From Mariniflexile jejuense (GTDB lineage: Bacteria > Bacteroidota > Bacteroidia > Flavobacteriales > Flavobacteriaceae), in assembly GCF_042675665.1 (NCBI RefSeq), contig NZ_JBHTJI010000001.1, positions 2,294,001-2,358,000 on the forward strand: DNA of 64,000 bases, written 5' to 3'. This document shows, piece after piece, positions 1 to 9,235 of the stretch (positions are counted from its first letter, which is position 1; every line of letters begins with the position of its first letter). Both the position numbers and the translations under genes were made by a program. The notes below the pieces were generated by a model. It ran no database searches and had not been told where the DNA came from. It saw nothing but the letters and a program-made list of their open reading frames with translations.

Positions 1-1
1 C

Positions 2-97
2 TTTGTTGTGTCGCGACCAAACCATGTAAATATTGCAGATTTATTAGTGTTTCCAACGGCGCAGGCTAACGCTTTTACGTTGAAAAAAAATAGTTAA
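2..97 (+). CDS. C-terminal fragment of an SDR-family oxidoreductase (5' end outside window)
   Basis: The window opens inside a plus-strand reading frame that ends at TAA 95-97. The 31 visible residues include the segment RPNHVNIADLLVFPTAQA. This resembles the end of short-chain dehydrogenases of the YdfG type, where a VNI/VNV stretch is followed by a hydrophobic strand and P-T-x-Q. The catalytic Ser-Tyr-Lys and the Rossmann fold lie upstream of the window, so substrate and cofactor cannot be judged. The next gene begins 38 bp downstream on the same strand. The family call rests only on the tail. Confidence 0.6.
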   Translation, partial: FVVSRPNHVNIADLLVFPTAQANAFTLKKNS

Positions 98-135
98 CAC
101 AAACCTTAAGATTTTCACCTTAGCGGAAACAAAAA

Positions 136-1269
136 ATGATCAACAAACGCCTCCTCATAAAAAACTTATTATCGCATAACGATGAAAACAGCTTTTATGA
201 TAAAAAGCGTAAGATTGATATCAGTTTTAAAGAAGGAAAAGCGAAGTTTTTAAAACACATTTGTGCCCTTTCAAACAGCAACCCAAAAAACAATTCCTAT
301 ATTGTTATTGGCGTTGAAGATGTTGATAATGATATAGTTGGTGTCGATTTTTTTGACGATAGTAAAATTCAAAACCTCATCAATGCCTATTTAACCAATC
401 CGCCTATTGTTCAATACGAAAACATTCCATTTCCGCATCTACCAGACCATAAAGTTGTTGGTCTAGTTACCATTCGCCCAACAGGAAAAATTACATCGTT
501 ACGTAAAAACATTTGGAAATATTATGGCGGTTCGGTGTTTTTTAGAGATGGTAGCATGAGTATGCCAAAAGTATTTGATATTGAAATAAAAGACATCAAT
601 TCTAAAATTGTTGAAGCTATTGAAAACAATTCGCAAAACAATATTGAACATACACTAAAAGGTGTTTTCGATTTTATGAATAACCGAAAAGACTATAACC
701 CAAAATACAAGGTTTTTAAAGAATATTTTGTAGTATGTTGGGCAGGACAAAAAAAGGTTGTAAAACATGAAACCTTCTTTTCTAGAGTTGATATTGAATT
801 AATTAACGAGCAAGTACGCTTGTTTTTTTCGGCTTTAGATGAAGTTGCCATTTTTATTGATGAAGATTCATTTAAAATTATTGAATATGTAAATCTTGGT
901 TTTCAAAATTCTAATAAATATTATCAATTAGAGGAAACCATTATTAATTTTGAAAATAATGCGAACTACACTATTGAAACAAAACTATTATTTGAAGCAC
1001 CACAATACGATAAGAAAGTGCTTCATCACATATACAATACTACAAATGCCATTTTAGAAAAGCTTAAAAAAGGACAAACATTTACAAAAGCTGAAGAAGC
1101 AGATTTAAAAAATTTGCCTGTAACTTACCTTATTTGTTACCTCAATTTATTTCATGAAGCCATTGATAAACTAGAAGAAGCTAAATCCTATTTAAGAGCA
1201 TATAGTGATGAATTATACCACTTACATAAAGAGGCAATGCGTGTTTTAAGAAAGGTGAAATACAGTTAA
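136..1269 (+). CDS. AlbA_2 (Schlafen AAA-4-like) domain protein
   Basis: This 377-residue protein has an N-terminal region (about residues 15-150) that looks like the AlbA_2 domain of putative ATP- and nucleic-acid-binding proteins. It shows a charged FKEG-type segment, a conserved LSNSNPKNNSYIVIGVED strand-turn-strand and a later G-D-I-V-G-V-D-F. The usual E-F-K signature appears in the altered form DISFKEGKAKF. The C-terminal 200 residues are helical and lysine-rich, with no domain I recognise. There is no signal peptide, so it should be cytoplasmic. A role in transcription control or nucleic-acid binding is inferred from the family only. The ATG at 136 is the first in frame. Confidence 0.7.
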   Translation: MINKRLLIKNLLSHNDENSFYDKKRKIDISFKEGKAKFLKHICALSNSNPKNNSYIVIGVEDVDNDIVGVDFFDDSKIQNLINAYLTNPPIVQYENIPFPHLPDHKVVGLVTIRPTGKITSLRKNIWKYYGGSVFFRDGSMSMPKVFDIEIKDINSKIVEAIENNSQNNIEHTLKGVFDFMNNRKDYNPKYKVFKEYFVVCWAGQKKVVKHETFFSRVDIELINEQVRLFFSALDEVAIFIDEDSFKIIEYVNLGFQNSNKYYQLEETIINFENNANYTIETKLLFEAPQYDKKVLHHIYNTTNAILEKLKKGQTFTKAEEADLKNLPVTYLICYLNLFHEAIDKLEEAKSYLRAYSDELYHLHKEAMRVLRKVKYS

Positions 1270-1333
1270 TCGAATTTTAAATTAATTTAACCTTAAAATA
1301 ACTTTAGTGCTTTTTTTCTCACGAAATAAAACA

Positions 1334-1341
1334 TATATTTG
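1334..1341 (+). promoter_or_regulatory. Bacteroidota -7 box (TATATTTG) in the 3' intergenic gap
   Basis: The sequence is an exact match to TAnnTTTG and faces right in a gap that has no plus-strand gene. No clear TTG lies at -33, only a T-rich stretch. The same box and following GTCT occur at the second tandem small RNA (26178) and at ompA (33883). A start near 1347 would give a transcript ending at the hairpin at 1368-1410. Confidence 0.4.
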
Positions 1342-1346
1342 TCTCG

Positions 1347-1415
1347 CTATTAATCTTTTTAAGATATAAACCCTGTCTCTCCCGAAATACTCGGCATTGA
1401 AGCAGGGTTTTTTAT
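1347..1415 (+). ncRNA. Candidate small RNA, about 65-70 nt
   Basis: The interval lies between an exact -7 box (1334-1341) and a hairpin followed by a T-run (1368-1416). It contains a small hairpin ATCTT-TTT-AAGAT at 1353-1365 and then the terminator-like stem. It has no open frame of note. It would overlap, antisense, the 3' untranslated region of the aldehyde dehydrogenase transcript. The terminator could instead simply serve the two convergent genes, so this remains a candidate. Confidence 0.3.
1368..1410. terminator. Stem-loop terminator between convergent genes
   Basis: AAACCCTG (1368-1375) pairs with CAGGGTTT (1403-1410). The loop can form an inner CCGA/TCGG stem, and a T-rich tract follows on the plus strand. 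It sits between the AlbA_2 gene (plus) and the aldehyde dehydrogenase (minus). Confidence 0.65.
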
Positions 1416-1425
1416 TTTCTCTAGT

Positions 1426-2979
1426 TTACAAATCAAATTTAATGCCTTGTGCCAAAGGTAATTCTGTTGTGTAGTTAATAGTATTTGTTTGTCGACGCAT
1501 ATATACTTTCCAAGCATCACTACCAGATTCACGACCGCCACCTGTTTCCTTTTCGCCACCAAAAGCACCTCCAATTTCAGCACCTGAAGTTCCTATATTC
1601 ACGTTGGCAATACCACAATCGGAGCCAGAAACCGATAGAAAACGCTCTGCTTCACGTAAATTGTTCGTCATAATAGCTGAAGACAATCCTTGAGCAACAT
1701 TGTTTTGAATTTCAATGGCATTTTCAACATCACCCGAATATTTTAACAAGTATAAAACAGGCGCAAAGGTTTCGTGCTGCACAATTTTAAATTCGGGTTT
1801 TGCTTCGGCAATGGCTGGTTTTACGTAACAGCCACTTTCGTAACCTGCTCCACGCAATACGCCACCTTCAACAATAATGTTTCCGCCTTCTTCAACCACT
1901 TTAATTAATGCATTTTCATACATTTTTACAGCATCGGTATCAATTAAAGGGCCAACATGATTTTTTTCATCCAAAGGATTGCCTATTCGAAGTTGTTTGT
2001 ACGCATCGGTAACTGCAGTTTTCACCTTGTCATAAATAGACTCATGAATAATTAACCTACGTGTTGAAGTACAACGTTGTCCGCAGGTACCAACAGCACC
2101 AAAAACGGCACCAATAACTGTCATTTTTATATCGGCATCTGGTGTTATAATAATGGCATTGTTTCCTCCTAATTCTAATAAACTTTTACCTAAACGACCT
2201 GCAACAGCTTGTGCCACCATTTTACCCATACGGGTAGAACCTGTTGCGGAAATTAATGGAATCTGAGTATCTTTCGTCATAAATTCACCAACTTTAGAAT
2301 CGCCATTTATTAAGCACGAAATGCCTTCGGGCAAGTTGTTTGTTTTAAAAACTTCGGCTGCTATATTTTGGCAAGCGATTCCGCAAAGTGGTGCTTTTTC
2401 GCTGGGTTTCCAAACGGTAACATCGCCACAAACCCAAGCCAATGCGGTATTCCACGCCCAAACAGCCACGGGAAAATTGAATGCTGAAATAATACCAACT
2501 ACACCCAAAGGATGGTATTGCTCGTACATCCGGTGTCCTGGACGCTCTGAATGCATGGTTAACCCATGAAGCTGGCGCGATAAGCCAACAGCAAAATCGC
2601 AAATATCTATCATTTCTTGAACCTCGCCCAACCCTTCTTGGTACGATTTCCCCATTTCATAGGAAACCAGTTTTCCTAAGGCTTCTTTTTTTTCTCGGAG
2701 TTTATCACCAAATTGGCGTACAATTTCTCCACGTTGTGGCGCAGGCATCAATCTCCAAGTTTTAAAAGCCTTGGTAGCTGCATCCATCACTTTTTCATAA
2801 TCTTCTTTGGTGGTGGTGGCTACTTTTCCAATTAATTTTCCGTCCACCGGTGAATAGGATTCTAAAACATCTCCTGACGAAAAATTATTAAGGCCTGTAG
2901 ATGTGCCTTCATTTATATGCTTAACTCCTAATAGGTTTAAAGTTTTTTCAATTCCGAAATTTGCAGAAATTGTACTCAT
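1426..2979 (-). CDS. NAD-dependent aldehyde dehydrogenase, ALDH7 (aminoadipate semialdehyde) type
   Basis: This 517-residue protein is full length for ALDH7, a family that oxidises L-2-aminoadipate-6-semialdehyde in lysine catabolism and also other aldehydes. The general-base Glu269 sits in LLELGGNN and the nucleophile Cys303 in GTCGQRCTSTRR. Both are close to the positions known in the family. The ISAFNFPVAVWAWN and STRMG segments of the NAD-binding fold are also present. There is no signal peptide, so it is cytoplasmic. It is transcribed away from the alpha-2-macroglobulin gene across a 217-bp divergent gap. No lysine-pathway neighbour is visible, so the physiological aldehyde is inferred. 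Confidence 0.9.
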   Translation of the reverse strand: MSTISANFGIEKTLNLLGVKHINEGTSTGLNNFSSGDVLESYSPVDGKLIGKVATTTKEDYEKVMDAATKAFKTWRLMPAPQRGEIVRQFGDKLREKKEALGKLVSYEMGKSYQEGLGEVQEMIDICDFAVGLSRQLHGLTMHSERPGHRMYEQYHPLGVVGIISAFNFPVAVWAWNTALAWVCGDVTVWKPSEKAPLCGIACQNIAAEVFKTNNLPEGISCLINGDSKVGEFMTKDTQIPLISATGSTRMGKMVAQAVAGRLGKSLLELGGNNAIIITPDADIKMTVIGAVFGAVGTCGQRCTSTRRLIIHESIYDKVKTAVTDAYKQLRIGNPLDEKNHVGPLIDTDAVKMYENALIKVVEEGGNIIVEGGVLRGAGYESGCYVKPAIAEAKPEFKIVQHETFAPVLYLLKYSGDVENAIEIQNNVAQGLSSAIMTNNLREAERFLSVSGSDCGIANVNIGTSGAEIGGAFGGEKETGGGRESGSDAWKVYMRRQTNTINYTTELPLAQGIKFDL

Positions 2980-3196
2980 ATATATTGAATATTTGCGAAT
3001 TATTTAGTAAAAAGTAAAGATACTAATATATAATCACTTTTTTTAAATTGACTAACCTTATAAAAAACGTAACTTTAAGAACAATTTAACGCTAAACTAA
3101 AATCTTATTTCATAAAATCTTCCGTACTTTTCTTAACAAGAAACAACCTACGCTTTCTTTTCGTAAATTTCATCGTTCAAAAAAAATCAGCATTCT

Positions 3197-6100
3197 ATGT
3201 CGTTCAAAAAGCTTTTCACCTTCGCAATGTTAATCTTCTTAGTGGTATCCTGCAAAAAGAAAGAAGTTGAAACCGATAATTTATTCAAGTTTAGAGAGTA
3301 TATAAGCTATACAACATCTGGGTTAGTATCGGTTGCCGACCCTGTCGAAATTAATTTAGCGAAGGAAGTTAATGGCTGGGAAACGGGCAAAGAATTAACA
3401 GAAAACCTCATTACCATTACGCCCCATGTTCAAGGAAAATTAACAGTAGCAAACAACCATGCACTCCTTTTTATACCTGACGAGCATTTGGAACCTTCAA
3501 CAGAATATACCGTAAGTGTTAATTTAAAAGACATTTACAAAAAAATTTCCAAGGAATTTGAAACGTACACCTTTCAATTTAAAACCATAACACCAAATTT
3601 TAGTATTGAAACCAATAATTTACAATCGTATAGTAAGAATTGGCAGTATTTAGAAGCGGTACTTCGTTCGGCCGATGTAATATCGCTTAACGATGCAAAA
3701 AAATTGGTTGAAGCTTTTCAAGCTGATAAAAAACTTTCAATTGCGTTTAACGAAGCTACTAATCATTCTAAAATCTTTGAGTTTAAAATTGATAGCATCC
3801 ATCGAAAAATTGAAGATAGCGAAGTTCTTATAAAATGGGATGGTGCTGCCATAAAAGCGGATAACAAAGGAGAAAATAAAGTATTTATCCCAGGGATTAA
3901 TAACTTCACTATTGTAAATGTAGAAGTGATTCAAGCTCCAGAACAATGTTTGTCAATTAACTTTTCCGATCCACTAAAAAAACAACAAAATTTTGATGGT
4001 TTGGTAACGCTTCAAGGTGTAAAAAACCCTAAATATATTGTTGATGGTAATGTTTTAAAAGTATATCCAGAAAGTCGATTAACTGGAAATATTCAAGTTG
4101 ATATATATAGAGGTATAGCAAATACCGATGGTTTTAAGCTTAAAAAACAATTTTCTGAATTTATTGCTTTTGAAGAATTAAAGCCTCAAGTACGCTTATT
4201 AAACAATGGTACTATTTTGCCAAATTCACAAGAATTGAAATTTAATTTTGAAGCAGTTAATTTAAAAGCCGTAGATGTTAGAATTATCAAGATTTTTGAA
4301 AATAACGTACTTCAATTTTTACAAGACAATGAGTTGAATGATGCCAACTCCTATAATGTTCGGCAAGTAGGTCGCCGTATAGCAAAACAAACCATTCAAC
4401 TGCAATCTGAAATAGAAAACACAGGTAAATGGAAAGCCTACAGTATAGATTTATCCAAATTTTTTAAAGCAGATCCCGGTGCTATTTACCGTGTAGAAGT
4501 AAGTTTTAACAAAAACTTTTCATTATACAATTGTGATGAAAATAGCGCCATTTCAAATTCTGAAAATAATGAAGATGAATACTACGAGGATGAATATTAT
4601 GACAATGATGACAATGAAAGTAACACACCAGAAAATGAAGAATTACGCGAGCAGGCTTATTGGGATAATCTAATATATCGCTACAAAAACTATAGCTATA
4701 ACTGGCGTGAAGAAAACAACCCATGCCATAATGCCTACTATAACGAATCAAGAATAGTAACTCAAAATTTATTGGCTTCAAATATTGGTGTTATTGTAAA
4801 ACAAGGGTCAAACAATTCATATTATTTTGCAGTTACTAATATTTTAACTACCAGTCCAGAAGCGGGCGCTACGGTAAAACTTTATAATTTTCAGCAACAA
4901 GAATTAGCAAGCACCATAACTGATAATGAAGGGTTAACATTGGTTGATTTAAACAAAAATGCTGCATTTGCCATTGTTTCAAAAGGGAAAAACAAAACCT
5001 ACATCAAACTGGCAGATGGCAACTCGCTATCGTTAAGTAAATTTGATGTTGCTGGTAGCAAAATACAACGCGGACTTAAAGGCTACATTTATGGTGAACG
5101 TGGTGTTTGGCGACCTGGAGATACCTTGCACCTAACTTTTATTTTGAATGATTTTACAAATCCGTTACCAAAAGGCCATCCCGTTAAAATGGAAATTACA
5201 GATCCGTATGGCAAACTTATTTATAAAAAAGTTACATTATATAACGTTAATAACTTCTACAAATTTACGGTACCAACAGCTACCGAAGATAAAACAGGAA
5301 ACTATAAAGCCAAAGTATCACTTGGTGGCGCAACATTTTATAAAGATTTAAAAATTGAAACCGTTAAACCCAATCGCTTAAAAATAAAAATAGATTTTGA
5401 AAATGTGATTCTTACCAAAAAAGAGCCATTAAAGGGAACTCTTGATGTAAAATGGCTTCACGGTGCACCCGGTAAAAACTTAAAAGCTGAAATTAAAGCG
5501 AAATTTAGCAGTACTAAAACGTCGTTTAAAAACTATAAAGGCTATGTTTTTAACGACCCAAGCAAACAATTTGAGACTGAAGAAATCACTGTGTTTGAAG
5601 GTGCTGTTGACGCTGATGGATTAGCAAAAATTAACAAAAAAATGGAAATTAGTAAAAATGCCCCAGGTATGTTGCAGGTGCAGTTTTTAGCCCGAGCTTT
5701 TGAGAATGGCGGCGATTTTTCCATGGATGCCTTTACCAAACAATACGCACCTTACGAATCGTTTGTTGGTTTACATGCCCCAAAAGGAAATGATTATGGC
5801 GCCTTTTCTACCGACGAAAATCAAATGTTTGATGTGGTGATTGTAAATGCCAACGGCAAACCCGTAAAACGCAGTAATGTGGAGGTAAAAGTGTATAAAA
5901 TTGAATGGCGATGGTGGTGGAATTCATCGTATGATAATTTGTCCAGTTACGTATCAAGCAGCTACCATAAACCGTTTTACGATACCAAAATTAATACAGA
6001 TACTAATGGAAAAGCCAGTTTCAAATTAAATATTCCTGATAACGAACGTGGGCGTTATCTAATAAGAGTTACAGATCCTGAAAGTGGTCATTCTACAGGT

Positions 6101-8761
6101 GAAACCGCCTATTTTTACAAAAATTGGTATGTGCCCGCAGGTGATAAAGAAGCGGCAAAAATGTTAGTTTTTTCAGCAGATAAAGAACAGTATCATGTTG
6201 GTGAAACAGCTAAAATTAAATTCAAATCGGGTAGTGAAGGGCGCGCCTTGGTAAGTGTTGAAAATGGCACTGAAGTTTTAAATTTCAAATGGATAAAAAC
6301 AAAACAAGGTGAAACAATGGTTGAAATTCCAATAACCGATGATATGGCGCCAAACGTATTCATCAATATTTCACTTTTACAACCACATGCCATTACTGCC
6401 AACGATTTACCAATTCGTTTATATGGCGTTATTCCAATACTTGTTAAAGACCCAAGTACCATATTACAGCCACAATTAAAAATGCCTGAAACATTGCGAC
6501 CAGAACAGGCTTTTGATATATATGTGTCAGAAAAAAACAAAAAAGCCATGACCTATACTGTTGCGGTTGTTGAAGAAGGCTTATTGGATTTAACTCGTTT
6601 TAAAACACCAAATGCGTGGGATGAATTTTATGCACGTGAAGCATTGGGTGTGAAAACTTGGGATGTTTTTGATGATGTTATTGGTGCATACTCCGGTAGC
6701 ATAGACCAAGTATTTGCAATTGGTGGTGATGGCAATGCCACAGCAGGAAAAAACAAAAAAGCAAACCGTTTTAAACCCGTTGTAACCTATTTGGGTCCGT
6801 TTACATTAAAAGCAGGCGAAACCAAAAAGCACAACATCAAATTACCCAACTATATTGGTGCGGTAAGAACCATGGTTATTGCTGGAAACCATACCACCAA
6901 AGCCTATGGAAGCACAGACAAATCGGTTGAAGTTAAAAAACCATTAATGGTATTGGCTACGCTTCCGCGGAAATTAAGCCCCGGTGAAAAAGTAACACTG
7001 CCAGTAACTGTTTTTGCTATGGAAAACAAAGTGAAAAATGTTACGATTAGTCTTAAATTAAGCAACGGCATTTCGGTAGTTGGGGAGAAAACAAAAAATC
7101 TATCGTTTTCAAAACCCGATGAACAAATGACCTATTTTGAATTGGATGTTAGCAAAGCAAAAGGCATCAATACAGTGGAAGTTATTGCGACAGGAAATGG
7201 TGAAAAATCAACCTATAAAGTAGAATTGGATGTTTTTAATCCTAATCCAATAACATCCAAATCGCTTGATGAAACATTAAATGCCAATGCAAACGAAACA
7301 CTTGATTTTTCAACCTTTGGTGTTACAGGAACCAATTCGGCAACCATCGAATTTTCAACCTTACCTCCTATGGATTTTTCACGCCGATTGGATTATCTAA
7401 TTCAATATCCTCATGGATGTGCAGAACAAACAACGTCGAGCGTGTTTCCGCAGTTATTCTTAAACGATATTTTCGATTTAACGTATGATAAAAAACAAGC
7501 CATTGAAAGTAATATTAAAAAAGGTATTACCAGATTAGGACATTTTCAACAACCCAACGGCGGTATGAGTTATTGGATGGGTGAAACAACTGCCGATGAC
7601 TGGTCTACAAGTTACATAGGGCATTTTATGTTAGAGGCCGAAAAGAAAGGTTTTGTATTACCTTTAACGTTTAAAACCAATTGGTTGCGTTACCAAAAGC
7701 AAGCTGCTAGAGATTGGCGCCCAAGTTATAGAAGTTATAATTCCGATTTGGCTCAAGCTTACAGATTATACACCTTGGCTTTAGCTGGAAATGCCGATTT
7801 AGCAGCCATGAACCGACTACGTGAATTTACCGAAATATCCAACGAAGCCAAATGGCGACTAGCAGCAGCCTATGCTTTGGCAGGACAAAAAGAAGCTAGT
7901 TCTCAAATTTCTAGCACTGCCAATATTAATTTTCAACCACAAAAATATAATTATTACACGTATGGATCGGTTGATAGAAACAGAGCGATGGCTTTAGAAA
8001 CGATGGTGCTTACCAAAAGTTCTAAAATGCGCGGACTTGCAGAAACCATTGCAAAAGACTTATCGAACGATACCTGGATGAGTACACAAACCACAGCCTA
8101 CAGTTTATTAGCCATGGCTAAAATGGTGAAAGCAAACGGCGGCAAAGCATTGCAAGTAAGCTATACCTTGAATGGAAAAACTGAAACCATAACATCCAAA
8201 AACGCTATTGCACAGCGTAGTTTAAAAATTGTTGAAGGCAATAATGCATTGTCATTAACTAACCATAAAGACAATGTGGTGTATGTACGTGTTCTAAACG
8301 CTGGCAAATTACCCTTAGGAGAAGAAATAGCCGAACAGCGTGGTTTGAGTGTGTCTGTAATTTACAAGGACTTAAAAGGTAATAAAATGGATATTTCAAA
8401 ATTACAGCAAGGGCAAGATTTTGTAGCTTCAGTAAGTGTAAGCAACCTTAAAGATTATAACATTCAAAATGTGGCTTTAACTCAAATTTTCCCTTCAGGA
8501 TGGGAAATTGTAAACACCCGTTTTACAGATTTTGGCGATACCGTTACAAGTCAATCACGCTATACCGATATACGCGACGACCGAGTGAATTTCTATTTCG
8601 ATTTATCCCAAAAAGGAAAACACAGTACAAAAACGTTTAATGTAATGTTGAATGCTTCGTATTTAGGAACGTATTATTTACCAGGTATTCAAGCGGAAGC
8701 GATGTATGATAACGACTTTTTGGTAAGAACAAAAGGGCAATGGATAACTGTTGAAAAATAA
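3197..8761 (+). CDS. Alpha-2-macroglobulin family lipoprotein with intact thioester motif
   Basis: This 1854-residue periplasmic protein begins with a lipoprotein signal (hydrophobic stretch ending VVSC, then K-K-K-E). It continues with macroglobulin MG-type beta domains, an MG2/bait-like centre around GYIYGERGVWRPGDTLHL, and a C-terminal alpha-2-macroglobulin/thioester and receptor-type region. Cys1408 lies in GCAEQ, the CxEQ thioester signature, with Gln1411. The family is thought to trap foreign proteases in the periplasm. A short, strongly acidic and Tyr/Asn-rich insert (about residues 453-487) looks like a disordered linker. The stop is 3 bp before the next gene, and pbpC follows, which is the pairing known in E. 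coli (yfhM-pbpC). Confidence 0.92.
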   Translation: MSFKKLFTFAMLIFLVVSCKKKEVETDNLFKFREYISYTTSGLVSVADPVEINLAKEVNGWETGKELTENLITITPHVQGKLTVANNHALLFIPDEHLEPSTEYTVSVNLKDIYKKISKEFETYTFQFKTITPNFSIETNNLQSYSKNWQYLEAVLRSADVISLNDAKKLVEAFQADKKLSIAFNEATNHSKIFEFKIDSIHRKIEDSEVLIKWDGAAIKADNKGENKVFIPGINNFTIVNVEVIQAPEQCLSINFSDPLKKQQNFDGLVTLQGVKNPKYIVDGNVLKVYPESRLTGNIQVDIYRGIANTDGFKLKKQFSEFIAFEELKPQVRLLNNGTILPNSQELKFNFEAVNLKAVDVRIIKIFENNVLQFLQDNELNDANSYNVRQVGRRIAKQTIQLQSEIENTGKWKAYSIDLSKFFKADPGAIYRVEVSFNKNFSLYNCDENSAISNSENNEDEYYEDEYYDNDDNESNTPENEELREQAYWDNLIYRYKNYSYNWREENNPCHNAYYNESRIVTQNLLASNIGVIVKQGSNNSYYFAVTNILTTSPEAGATVKLYNFQQQELASTITDNEGLTLVDLNKNAAFAIVSKGKNKTYIKLADGNSLSLSKFDVAGSKIQRGLKGYIYGERGVWRPGDTLHLTFILNDFTNPLPKGHPVKMEITDPYGKLIYKKVTLYNVNNFYKFTVPTATEDKTGNYKAKVSLGGATFYKDLKIETVKPNRLKIKIDFENVILTKKEPLKGTLDVKWLHGAPGKNLKAEIKAKFSSTKTSFKNYKGYVFNDPSKQFETEEITVFEGAVDADGLAKINKKMEISKNAPGMLQVQFLARAFENGGDFSMDAFTKQYAPYESFVGLHAPKGNDYGAFSTDENQMFDVVIVNANGKPVKRSNVEVKVYKIEWRWWWNSSYDNLSSYVSSSYHKPFYDTKINTDTNGKASFKLNIPDNERGRYLIRVTDPESGHSTGETAYFYKNWYVPAGDKEAAKMLVFSADKEQYHVGETAKIKFKSGSEGRALVSVENGTEVLNFKWIKTKQGETMVEIPITDDMAPNVFINISLLQPHAITANDLPIRLYGVIPILVKDPSTILQPQLKMPETLRPEQAFDIYVSEKNKKAMTYTVAVVEEGLLDLTRFKTPNAWDEFYAREALGVKTWDVFDDVIGAYSGSIDQVFAIGGDGNATAGKNKKANRFKPVVTYLGPFTLKAGETKKHNIKLPNYIGAVRTMVIAGNHTTKAYGSTDKSVEVKKPLMVLATLPRKLSPGEKVTLPVTVFAMENKVKNVTISLKLSNGISVVGEKTKNLSFSKPDEQMTYFELDVSKAKGINTVEVIATGNGEKSTYKVELDVFNPNPITSKSLDETLNANANETLDFSTFGVTGTNSATIEFSTLPPMDFSRRLDYLIQYPHGCAEQTTSSVFPQLFLNDIFDLTYDKKQAIESNIKKGITRLGHFQQPNGGMSYWMGETTADDWSTSYIGHFMLEAEKKGFVLPLTFKTNWLRYQKQAARDWRPSYRSYNSDLAQAYRLYTLALAGNADLAAMNRLREFTEISNEAKWRLAAAYALAGQKEASSQISSTANINFQPQKYNYYTYGSVDRNRAMALETMVLTKSSKMRGLAETIAKDLSNDTWMSTQTTAYSLLAMAKMVKANGGKALQVSYTLNGKTETITSKNAIAQRSLKIVEGNNALSLTNHKDNVVYVRVLNAGKLPLGEEIAEQRGLSVSVIYKDLKGNKMDISKLQQGQDFVASVSVSNLKDYNIQNVALTQIFPSGWEIVNTRFTDFGDTVTSQSRYTDIRDDRVNFYFDLSQKGKHSTKTFNVMLNASYLGTYYLPGIQAEAMYDNDFLVRTKGQWITVEK

Positions 8762-8764
8762 AAA

Positions 8765-9076
8765 ATGAAAGAAGATTTCAAACCCTATTACGCAGTCATT
8801 TTCACTTCAACCCAAAATGAAAATGTTGAAGGATACAGCGATATGGCAGAAAAAATGGAAACTTTAGCAAAACAACAGAAAGGCTATTTAGGCATGGATA
8901 GTGCCAGAAATACAGTTGGAATTACTATTAGTTATTGGGAAAGCTTAGAAGCTATAAAAACTTGGAAACAACAAACGGACCATTTGGTGGCACAACAAAA
9001 AGGACGACAAGATTGGTACAGTTGGTACAAGGTGAAAATTTGTAAGGTTGAACGTGAGTATGAGTTTAACAAATAA
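8765..9076 (+). CDS. Antibiotic biosynthesis monooxygenase (ABM) domain protein
   Basis: This 103-residue protein has the compact ABM/dimeric alpha-beta-barrel pattern: YYAVIFTS, a helix with YSDMAEKMETLAKQQKGYLGM, the strand GITISYWES, and W-K-Q-Q-T-D-H-L. Members act as small oxygenases or heme-binding or stress proteins, and the exact reaction here is unknown. It starts 3 bp after the macroglobulin stop, so it is almost certainly co-transcribed and lies between the macroglobulin and PBP1C genes. No signal peptide is seen, so it should be cytoplasmic, unlike its neighbours. Confidence 0.8.
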   Translation: MKEDFKPYYAVIFTSTQNENVEGYSDMAEKMETLAKQQKGYLGMDSARNTVGITISYWESLEAIKTWKQQTDHLVAQQKGRQDWYSWYKVKICKVEREYEFNK

Positions 9077-9085
9077 AACAAGTAA

Positions 9086-9182
9086 CGTCATTACGAAGGA
9101 AGCATGACTGAAGTAATCTTTATAATTAAATATTTTACATTTAAATAAACAGATTGTGATATCGTTTCTACTTGTAATGATA
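9086..9182. repeat. Degenerate palindromic intergenic element
   Basis: CGTCATTACGAAGG at 9086 begins a segment ending TAATCTTT (about 9120). An imperfect inverted copy runs from AGATTGTG (9151) to TTGTAATGATA (9182). The outer CGTCATTAC...GTAATGAta arms resemble the CGTCATTGCGA-type repeats scattered through many flavobacterial genomes. The copy has decayed in the middle. It separates the ABM gene from pbpC. Confidence 0.55.
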
Positions 9183-9194
9183 TTCTAAAATTTA

Positions 9195-9225
9195 GACCTT
9201 ACAGGTTTTAAAAACCTGTGAGGTC
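9195..9225. repeat. REP-like palindrome upstream of pbpC
   Basis: GACCTTACAGGTTTT (9195-9209) pairs with AAAACCTGTGAGGTC (9211-9225). The arms are 15 nt with a single G-T mismatch and almost no loop. The right arm contains the GTG (9218) that would extend the pbpC frame, so that upstream start is probably not used. Palindromes of this sequence type are widely dispersed in flavobacterial genomes. Confidence 0.65.
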
Positions 9226-9235
9226 TTCCAATACC

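Noticed and set aside
1359..1583. 74-residue minus-strand frame overlapping the aldehyde dehydrogenase end
   Set aside because: It runs out of frame through the conserved dehydrogenase C-terminus and across the terminator.
9218..9235. GTG start adding six residues to PBP1C
   Set aside because: The GTG lies in the arm of a dispersed palindrome, and the ATG at 9236 gives a normal membrane-anchor start.
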